Source of the DNA: an uncultured Lachnospiraceae bacterium
GTDB lineage: Bacteria > Bacillota > Clostridia > Lachnospirales > Lachnospiraceae
Reading direction: 5' to 3'
Length of the DNA stretch: 16,598 nt
Assembly: GCA_902783735.1 (NCBI GenBank)
Contig: CACZSE010000158.1
Location: 1-16,598, forward strand
Within the stretch, counting starts at the first letter, position 1, and each line of letters starts with the position of its first letter. Below, in pieces: positions 8,877-14,170 of the stretch. Made by a program: the position numbers and the translations under genes. The notes beneath the pieces are model-generated. The model made no database searches. It worked only from the letters and a program-made list of their open reading frames with translations, and was not told the origin of the DNA.

Positions 8877-9275
8877 ATGATAGATGAAACAAAGGTCAGA
8901 GTCATGACAAGACTGGCAGCCTACGAGGAAGGCGCCGGGAAAAAATATCTTCCGATAGGTCAGTATTTCAGAACGGATTACATATCAATGCAGCTGTTAA
9001 AGTCTTTTGTATGCGGCACGCTGGCATTTGTGGTAGTAGGAGGACTGCTGGCATTTTGTAATTTTGAGACCATACTCGAGGGTATCTATGACATGGATCT
9101 GGTAGGATATATCACCCGGGTAGGTAAAATATATATCATATTTATGGCTTTGTATCTGATACCGACATATATATGGGCTGCATATAAATTTGCAAAAGCT
9201 AAGAAAAGCCTCAATTCATATATTTCGGTCATGGATAAACTAAGCAAAAAGTATTATGGGGAAGAAGGGGAGTAG
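8877..9275 (+). CDS. Unrecognised small two-helix membrane protein
   Basis: I do not recognise this 132-residue protein. It has a charged N-terminal part (1-38), a hydrophobic helix about 40-61, a short loop with acidic residues (ETILEGIYDMDL), a second helix about 84-104, and a Lys/Tyr-rich C-terminal tail (KFAKAKKSLNSY to the end). Both termini would be cytoplasmic, by the positive-inside rule. AGGGAG at 8861-8866 precedes the ATG by 10 bases. It sits 20 bases after the yvyF-like gene and 24 bases before the next membrane gene, in the run leading to cdaA, so it is almost certainly expressed with them. It could be a partner of the next protein or of CdaA. That is inference from position only. 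Confidence 0.75.
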   Translation: MIDETKVRVMTRLAAYEEGAGKKYLPIGQYFRTDYISMQLLKSFVCGTLAFVVVGGLLAFCNFETILEGIYDMDLVGYITRVGKIYIIFMALYLIPTYIWAAYKFAKAKKSLNSYISVMDKLSKKYYGEEGE

Positions 9276-9299
9276 TTTACTCAGGTAAAGGAATAAGTT

Positions 9300-10283
9300 A
9301 TGTCCGGTTTGATAGCTTTGAAGAACAATTTCAGCAGAATATATTCGAGAAATGCAGCGTACATCAATCCTCTGCTAAAATTTATCATGGCTCTTATAAT
9401 GTTATACATGATAAATGCAAAGATGGGATATATGCAGAGAATAACAAGCGGTGCCGTAGTATTGATGGCTGCTCTGTTCTGCTCATTTATGCCGTTAACG
9501 TTTACAGCCATTTTGGCGGGACTTTTTGTGCTGTTACATTTTTACGCGCTGAGTCTTGAGGTTGCGATAGTTGCGGCAGTATTGCTTCTGCTCATGTATA
9601 TATTGTATTTAAGGTTTGTTCCGCGAGAATCGTTGGCGGTTTTACTCATGCCCATTTTGTTCTTACTGAGAGCACAATACCTTATGCCGGTGGCAATGGG
9701 GCTTTTGGGAACACCGTTTTCTATATTTTCTGTAGCTTTCGGCGTTGTTCTTTCTTACCTTATAGACTATGCAGAGGCCAATAAGGACATGCTGGCTGCA
9801 GCTGCAAGTGAGAACATGGTCACAAGATTAAGAGAGATAATCGACAGCATGATCGGAAACAAATCCATGATCTGCATGATCATATGCTTTTCGGTCACTC
9901 TGGTACTTGTATATATCATAAGACGGATGTCCTTCGATCACAGCTGGAAAGTGGCAATTTTCGGAGGTATCATTACGGATATCATTCTTTTGACTGTATG
10001 TTTATTGGGCATGAGACTTGATTATTCCATGGGAGGGATACTGTTCGGATCGGTTTTTGCAGCAGTATTGGCTCTTGTGATCGAGTTTTTCTTCCATGGA
10101 CTTGACTACAGGCAGACGGAAAATCTTCAATTTGAAGATGAGGAGTATTATTATTATGTAAAAGCCGTTCCAAAGATGGGAGCGGAAAAAAGAAGGAAGA
10201 AGGCTTCGTCATCATCCTCCGGTTCATCGGGAACTTCGGCAAGAACCGTAAGGACAGCGAACGGAGTAAGAAGGACAACATAA
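9300..10283 (+). CDS. Unrecognised polytopic membrane protein upstream of cdaA
   Basis: I cannot assign a named family. The 327 residues contain roughly eight hydrophobic segments (about 23-38, 48-64, 66-82, 86-104, 112-156 probably two, 188-207, 217-236 and 244-266). A hydrophilic stretch (157-187) lies between two groups of helices. After the last helix comes a short acidic/tyrosine-rich motif, FEDEEYYYYVKAVPKM (278-293), then KRRKK and a low-complexity Ser/Gly/Arg tail (303-327), probably cytoplasmic. AAAGGA at 9287-9292 is 7 bases before the ATG. The stop is 30 bases before the cdaA ATG. No catalytic motif or transporter signature was recognised. Position suggests a membrane component working with CdaA/CdaR. 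Confidence 0.78.
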   Translation: MSGLIALKNNFSRIYSRNAAYINPLLKFIMALIMLYMINAKMGYMQRITSGAVVLMAALFCSFMPLTFTAILAGLFVLLHFYALSLEVAIVAAVLLLLMYILYLRFVPRESLAVLLMPILFLLRAQYLMPVAMGLLGTPFSIFSVAFGVVLSYLIDYAEANKDMLAAAASENMVTRLREIIDSMIGNKSMICMIICFSVTLVLVYIIRRMSFDHSWKVAIFGGIITDIILLTVCLLGMRLDYSMGGILFGSVFAAVLALVIEFFFHGLDYRQTENLQFEDEEYYYYVKAVPKMGAEKRRKKASSSSSGSSGTSARTVRTANGVRRTT

Positions 10284-10313
10284 CCTCAGGGTTATTCGGA
10301 CAGGTTGGAATAT

Positions 10314-11189
10314 ATGGATCAGCTTCAATATTGGTTTGGCAATTACGTCAATAATCTCCATGTGCCCACAGCTCACGTTACGGACATCATAGAGATATTG
10401 ATCATTGCTTTTCTTGTATATCAGATTATGGTTTGGATAAGGAACACCAGAGCGTGGGCACTCCTTAAAGGCGTGGTCGTTATTTTGGTGTTCATTTTTA
10501 TTGCATACATTTTTGAAATGCAGACCATTCTCTGGATAGTAAAGAGTATCGTGTCTATCGCTGTTACCGGTATCATAGTCGTGCTTCAGCCGGAACTGAG
10601 AAAGGCACTTGAGGAACTGGGGAAAAAGAAATTTTTCAGTGATATTTTCAGAGACAGTGAAGAGGGTGGACTGTTTTCCGATAAGACCATAAAGGAGATA
10701 GCGAAGGCTTCTTTTGAGATGGGAAAGGTCAGAACGGGAGCTCTCATAGTCGTAAAGCAGAACGATAATCTTGCCGAGTTTGAGAGAACCGGTATAGAAG
10801 TAGATGCCATAGTATCGAATCAGTTACTGATAAACATATTTGAACACAATACACCGTTACATGACGGAGCGGTCATCATAGACGGAGACCGCGTTTCGTC
10901 AGCTACATGTTATCTTCCTTTATCCGATAACATGATGCTCAGCAAAGAACTTGGAACAAGACACAGGGCAGGTGTCGGCATGTCTGAAGAAACGGATGCT
11001 ATGGTCATAATAGTTTCCGAGGAGACGGGTAAGATAAGTGTTGCTTATAAGGGCAATCTTGAAAGAGGACTGAGTGTCGAGGAGTTAGAAGAACGTCTGA
11101 CTTCCATCCAGGATAAGCCCGATGATGATAGAAAGAGAAAACACAGAAAGGGAAAGGACCAGAAGAATGGCAAAAAGGCTGACTCATAA
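10314..11189 (+). CDS. cdaA: Diadenylate cyclase CdaA
   Basis: CdaA condenses two ATP into the second messenger c-di-AMP, which controls potassium and osmolyte transport and is essential in many Firmicutes. Three N-terminal membrane helices (about 22-42, 51-68, 72-90) anchor the cytoplasmic DAC domain. The DAC domain carries the DGA motif (184-186, in LHDGAVIIDGD) and the RHR motif (216-218, in GTRHRAG), the catalytic pair. A Lys/Arg-rich tail (271-288) is unusual in density. ATG 10314 gives 291 residues. An in-frame TTG at 10305 is possible, but its AGG is immediately adjacent, whereas the same AGG is 9 bases from the ATG. The order cdaA-cdaR-glmM is conserved across Firmicutes. The call is very secure. 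Confidence 0.95.
   Translation: MDQLQYWFGNYVNNLHVPTAHVTDIIEILIIAFLVYQIMVWIRNTRAWALLKGVVVILVFIFIAYIFEMQTILWIVKSIVSIAVTGIIVVLQPELRKALEELGKKKFFSDIFRDSEEGGLFSDKTIKEIAKASFEMGKVRTGALIVVKQNDNLAEFERTGIEVDAIVSNQLLINIFEHNTPLHDGAVIIDGDRVSSATCYLPLSDNMMLSKELGTRHRAGVGMSEETDAMVIIVSEETGKISVAYKGNLERGLSVEELEERLTSIQDKPDDDRKRKHRKGKDQKNGKKADS
11153..11158 (+). promoter_or_regulatory. Ribosome binding site for cdaR inside cdaA
   Basis: AAAGGA lies 8 bases before ATG 11167, within codons of the basic tail of CdaA. It favours 11167 over an in-frame ATG at 11122 that would add 15 charged residues ahead of the membrane anchor. Confidence 0.7.
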
Positions 11190-12171
11190 TTTGGGACTCA
11201 AGATTCTTGCGGTCCTTATAGCTGCTTTGCTATGGCTTATCGCGATCAATATTAATGATCCCGTCAGTCAGCAAACATACAGTGTTACCGTTCAGATGAA
11301 CAACATGAATACACTTACGGATAACAACAAGTATGTTGAGGTTTTGGAAAACTCCGACAACATAAGAGTTACCGTACGTGCCGCAAGATCAGTACTTTCG
11401 GAATTGTCCGATAAAAACATCATAGCGACTGCCGATGCAAACAAGCTTACCGAGGGTGATTATATCCCGATAGAACTGTCATGCACAAGAAACGGCATAA
11501 GCGCTGACGACCTTAAGGCGGATAAAGATTATGTCAGGGTAAATGTTGAAAATATCAAGCGCAGACAGTTGCCCATCAGTGTGGAAGTACAGGGTGAACC
11601 GGCAGAGAATTATATGCTGAACAGCACCAGTACAGCACAAAATGCCGTATCTATTTCAGGACCCGAATCTATCATAAATACGGTCAGCACGGTCTCTGTT
11701 GAGATCGATATAACCAATGCAAGCACCGATGTAAATATCTCGCTGCCCATACATCTTTACGACAGTCAGGGTAAGGAGATAATAGATAAGCGTATCACCA
11801 AAAACATCAGTGATGTTTCAACAACAGCATCGATCTGGCTCATAAAGGGAGTACCGATCGAGTACGGATATACAGGCGTACCTGCTGACGGTTACGAGGT
11901 AGACGGTAATATCGGCAGCACCATAAGCTATATCAATATAGCGGGAAAACCCGGTACGGTTAAGAATATTCAGAAGATAAGCATAGAAGATGCTCTGGAC
12001 ATAAGCGGCGTAACAAGAAATGTTGAGGAGATCATAGACATTCGCAAGTTCCTGCCCGACGGAGTTATCATACCCGATGCGCAGACTGATACAAAAACAA
12101 CTTTAACCTTGCGTATTTTGAAGATCGTCGAAGAAGAGGAAGAGGAAAACACCGAAGAAGAGAACGGATGA
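11167..12171 (+). CDS. cdaR: YbbR-domain protein CdaR, partner of CdaA
   Basis: CdaR is membrane-anchored with its YbbR domains outside the cell. In Bacillus and Listeria it binds CdaA and modulates c-di-AMP production. Here 334 residues comprise a short basic N-terminus, one signal-anchor helix (about 10-28, LGLKILAVLIAALLWLIAI), and about three YbbR repeats (about 38-128, 135-220 and 229-316), each with the VxVxVENI/ISGP-like beta pattern (for example AVSISGPESIINTVSTVSV). The tail is very acidic (EEEEEENTEEENG). Bacillus CdaR is clearly longer, so this is a short form. The gene overlaps cdaA by 23 bases in another frame, and glmM follows after 18 bases. Confidence 0.9.
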   Translation: MAKRLTHNLGLKILAVLIAALLWLIAININDPVSQQTYSVTVQMNNMNTLTDNNKYVEVLENSDNIRVTVRAARSVLSELSDKNIIATADANKLTEGDYIPIELSCTRNGISADDLKADKDYVRVNVENIKRRQLPISVEVQGEPAENYMLNSTSTAQNAVSISGPESIINTVSTVSVEIDITNASTDVNISLPIHLYDSQGKEIIDKRITKNISDVSTTASIWLIKGVPIEYGYTGVPADGYEVDGNIGSTISYINIAGKPGTVKNIQKISIEDALDISGVTRNVEEIIDIRKFLPDGVIIPDAQTDTKTTLTLRILKIVEEEEEENTEEENG

Positions 12172-12174
12172 TCC

Positions 12175-12181
12175 AAGGAGG
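12175..12181 (+). promoter_or_regulatory. Ribosome binding site setting the TTG start of glmM
   Basis: AAGGAGG is 8 bases before TTG 12190 and 17 bases before the next in-frame ATG (12199). Spacing therefore supports the TTG, which adds the residues MAR to the family's usual MFGTDGVRG start. Confidence 0.8.
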
Positions 12182-12189
12182 ACAGAAAT

Positions 12190-13539
12190 TTGGCCAGAAT
12201 GTTCGGAACAGACGGAGTAAGGGGAGTAGCAAACAGTGAACTGACCCCTATGTTAGCCATGAAGCTCGGCCAGGCCGGAGTCAGCGTGCTGACAAAAAAA
12301 GGAAAGAAAAAACCGGTAGTCATGGTAGGAAGTGATACCAGAATATCCGGAGACATGCTCGGGAATGCGCTCATGGCGGGGATCTGCAGCATGGGAGCGG
12401 ATGTATTATATGCGGGAGTCCTGCCCACGCCGGCAATAGCATACCTTACAAAAAAACATAAGGCGGATGCCGGAGTTGTTATATCGGCATCTCATAATTC
12501 TGTAGAATTTAACGGTATAAAGTTTTTTGATTCGAACGGCTTCAAATTACCTGACGAGATGGAAGACAAAATGGAAGCCATCATTAAAGAGGACTTTAAA
12601 GGGATCGTTTTCCCGACAGGAACAGATATAGGCAGGGTAAAATATCTTGAGGGAGCCGATGAAGAGTATATAGAGCATTCAGTCAGATCGGTACCGGTAG
12701 ATCTTAAGGGTGTTAAGATCGTGACTGACTGCGCCGAGGGAGCCTCGTATTTCACATCCGTGGAGGCATTCAAAAGGCTTGGAGCCGATGTGATCGCCAT
12801 ACATAACAAACCCGATGGTACCAACATCAATGACAAATGCGGTTCCACCCACATGGAGGAGCTGGTCAAAAGGGTTAAAAAAGAGAAAGCCGACATAGGA
12901 CTGGCTTTCGACGGAGACGCGGACAGACTGCTTGCCGTCGATGAAAAAGGTAACATGATCGACGGAGATCAGATAATGGCTATAGTCGGAAATTACCTGA
13001 AAAGTAAAGGCCGGCTGAAAAATGACACTATAGTTGTCACGGTCATGACTAATCTTGGTTTTTCCATCATGGCAAAGGAAAATAACATAAAAGTAGAGAC
13101 CACTAAGGTCGGTGACAGATACGTTCTTGAGCGTATGAAAGAGATAGGAGCTTCTCTGGGTGGCGAGAATTCCGGACATGTTATCTTACTGGATGAGAAT
13201 ACCACGGGAGACGGCTTGTTAAGTGCATTGCACCTGCTTCAGGTTCTTGTAGACAGTAAAAAACCTTTAAGTGAACTTGCCGGGATAATGAAAGTTCTTC
13301 CACAGGCGCTGGTCAACGCAAAAGTTAGCAATGCAGTCAAGGATCGTTATCTCGATTATCCGCAGATAAAGGAAGCTATTGATAAATTGGAAGCCAGATT
13401 TGCAGGTGAAGGAAGGGTACTTATCAGACCTTCGGGTACAGAACCTAAGGTTCGCGTCATGATCGAAGGAAAGGACAAAAAGGTTATAGATGAGGAAGCT
13501 AAAAAATTGGCAGACCTCATAGAAAAAACAATGGTATAA
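12190..13539 (+). CDS. glmM: Phosphoglucosamine mutase GlmM
   Basis: GlmM converts glucosamine-6-phosphate to glucosamine-1-phosphate, feeding UDP-GlcNAc and peptidoglycan. The 449 residues match the family. Domain order with key sites: GTDGVRG (6-12); active-site loop SASHN with catalytic phosphoserine Ser101; Mg-binding DGDADR (241-246); sugar-binding GGENSGH (324-330); phosphate-binding RPSGTEP (413-419). Translation starts at TTG 12190. It is the last gene of the recD2-to-glmM run, 18 bases after cdaR. In Bacillus, Listeria and Staphylococcus, GlmM binds CdaA and lowers its activity, so co-expression links c-di-AMP level to wall synthesis. No terminator was seen directly after it, so transcripts could continue into ptsH. 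Confidence 0.97.
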   Translation: MARMFGTDGVRGVANSELTPMLAMKLGQAGVSVLTKKGKKKPVVMVGSDTRISGDMLGNALMAGICSMGADVLYAGVLPTPAIAYLTKKHKADAGVVISASHNSVEFNGIKFFDSNGFKLPDEMEDKMEAIIKEDFKGIVFPTGTDIGRVKYLEGADEEYIEHSVRSVPVDLKGVKIVTDCAEGASYFTSVEAFKRLGADVIAIHNKPDGTNINDKCGSTHMEELVKRVKKEKADIGLAFDGDADRLLAVDEKGNMIDGDQIMAIVGNYLKSKGRLKNDTIVVTVMTNLGFSIMAKENNIKVETTKVGDRYVLERMKEIGASLGGENSGHVILLDENTTGDGLLSALHLLQVLVDSKKPLSELAGIMKVLPQALVNAKVSNAVKDRYLDYPQIKEAIDKLEARFAGEGRVLIRPSGTEPKVRVMIEGKDKKVIDEEAKKLADLIEKTMV

Positions 13540-13573
13540 AGCAGATTTTTGTTAATATTTACCATATAAATAC

Positions 13574-13602
13574 TTGTTTACATATAAAATAAATGTTATT
13601 AT
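13574..13602 (+). promoter_or_regulatory. Candidate sigma-A promoter for ptsH
   Basis: TTGTTT (13574-13579) and TATTAT (13597-13602) are separated by 17 bases in an AT-rich gap, 41 bases before the HPr start. The 8-base palindrome ATGTACAT (13601-13608) overlaps the -10 end and the likely start region. It may be chance or a small operator. Confidence 0.65.
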
Positions 13603-13643
13603 GTACATAAGTTATAGCAATAAAGTATGGAGGTAACAGAGGT

Positions 13644-13907
13644 ATGGTTTCCCAGAAGGTAGTTATAAAGAATCCCACGGGTTTACACCTAAGACCTGCA
13701 GGTATACTATGCAAGGAAGCAATGCAGTATAAATCATTAATAACATTTACGTTTCGTGATAGTACAGCGAATGCAAAAAGTGTTCTGAGTGTCTTGGGAG
13801 CTTGTGTAAAGTGTGGAGATGAGATTGAGATAAATTGTGACGGAGAGGATGAAGCAGATGCTTTAAAGGCTTTGGTCACAGCTATCGAAAGTGGACTCGG
13901 AGAATAG
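13644..13907 (+). CDS. ptsH: Phosphocarrier protein HPr
   Basis: HPr passes phosphate from enzyme I to sugar-specific EIIA proteins of the PTS. In Firmicutes its Ser46-phosphorylated form works with CcpA in carbon catabolite control. The 87 residues are typical. His15 lies in GLHLRPAG (13-20), and the regulatory Ser46 lies in AKSVLSVLGA (44-53), both in the standard positions, so both PTS and HPr-kinase functions look intact. GGAGGT at 13629-13634 is 9 bases before the ATG. The gene stands alone with its own promoter and strong terminator, and no ptsI is next to it. A Crh-type regulatory paralogue is excluded because His15 is present. Confidence 0.95.
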   Translation: MVSQKVVIKNPTGLHLRPAGILCKEAMQYKSLITFTFRDSTANAKSVLSVLGACVKCGDEIEINCDGEDEADALKALVTAIESGLGE

Positions 13908-13915
13908 TAAAAAGC

Positions 13916-13944
13916 AGACGCCGTATTATTACGGCGTCTTTTTT
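13916..13944 (+). terminator. Strong rho-independent terminator after ptsH
   Basis: A perfect 10-bp stem (AGACGCCGTA at 13916-13925 with TACGGCGTCT at 13930-13939) and a 4-base loop are followed by an uninterrupted T-run through 13944. The A-rich 5' flank would also make it work in reverse. Confidence 0.93.
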
Positions 13945-13951
13945 GTGCAGA

Positions 13952-13982
13952 GCACTTAGCGAGGCGAAGTCGAGCTTAGTGC
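13952..13982. repeat. Hairpin unit 1 of the array
   Basis: GCACT (13952-13956) pairs with AGTGC (13978-13982), and AGC (13958-13960) with GCT (13974-13976). They are separated by a single T-T mismatch (13957/13977). Inside are tandem G-A/A-G mismatches (13961-62 with 13972-73), then G-C, G-T and C-G pairs closing a GAA loop. Confidence 0.75.
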
Positions 13983-13988
13983 GAGCCA

Positions 13989-14033
13989 TTCCCGAACACT
14001 TGGCGAGGTATTTTCGAGCCTAGTGAGAGGGAA
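13989..14033. repeat. Hairpin unit 2 of the array (diverged)
   Basis: CACT-T-GGC (13997-14004) pairs with GCC-T-AGTG (14018-14025), keeping the T-T mismatch and the inner tandem G-A/A-G mismatches (14005-06 with 14016-17). The A-T pair of unit 1 is replaced by G-C (14002/14020). An outer stem TTCCC (13989-13993) with GGGAA (14029-14033) encloses a second G-A/A-G pair. Confidence 0.75.
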
Positions 14034-14041
14034 AGTGCAGA

Positions 14042-14072
14042 GCACTTAGCGAGGCGAAGTCGAGCTTAGTGC
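14042..14072. repeat. Hairpin unit 3 of the array (copy of unit 1)
   Basis: The sequence is identical to 13952-13982, lying within the second 45-base copy, so it folds the same way. Confidence 0.75.
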
Positions 14073-14080
14073 GAGCCATA

Positions 14081-14128
14081 CCGGCACACTTAGCGAGCCG
14101 GAGGCGAGGTTAGCGAGCCGAGTAAGTG
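14081..14128. repeat. Degenerate last unit of the array
   Basis: CACTTA (14087-14092) and TAAGTG (14123-14128) form an outer stem. The interior instead holds an 11-base direct repeat, TTAGCGAGCCG, at 14090-14100 and 14110-14120. A competing stem CCGGC/GCCGG (14081-14085 with 14097-14101) is possible. It looks like a rearranged copy of the same element. Confidence 0.6.
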
Positions 14129-14140
14129 CAGAGCACTTGG

Positions 14141-14151
14141 TGATATACAAT
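14141..14151 (+). promoter_or_regulatory. Weak candidate extended -10 promoter for leuA
   Basis: TGATATACAAT just after the repeat array resembles an extended -10 (TG-N-TATACA or TACAAT). No convincing -35 was seen, because that position lies within the repeats. Because the ptsH terminator is strong, leuA needs some promoter between 13945 and 14165. Confidence 0.3.
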
Positions 14152-14170
14152 ACGATCAGGAGGAGAGAAA

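Larger units (their letters stand above)
13945..14138. repeat. Tandem array of hairpin-forming repeats between ptsH and leuA
   Basis: This 194-base block fills most of the ptsH-leuA gap. A 45-base unit occurs twice without change (13945-13989 and 14035-14079, offset 90). A 13-base start of a third copy (GTGCAGAGCACTT) lies at 14126-14138. Between the copies lie a related hairpin (13989-14033) and a degenerate one (14081-14128). Unit boundaries at 14033-14047 and 14124-14138 are the palindrome AAGTGC-AGA-GCACTT. No reading frame with coding character spans it. It is probably an interspersed palindromic (REP/MITE-like) element that has accumulated in tandem. That identity is inference. Confidence 0.85.

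Noticed and set aside
11122..11124. ATG 11122 as the cdaR start
   Set aside because: It would add a 15-residue highly charged extension before MAKRLTHN. AAAGGA is spaced correctly for ATG 11167.
12679..13179. 166-residue minus-strand open frame opposite glmM
   Set aside because: It lies wholly inside the secure glmM gene, has no recognisable domain or ribosome binding site, and is a shadow of codon bias. The same applies to minus frames at 12492-12956 and 11970-12428.
13945..14138. CRISPR array
   Set aside because: Only two full copies, and the spacing sequence is itself a related hairpin rather than unique spacers. There are no cas genes in the window.
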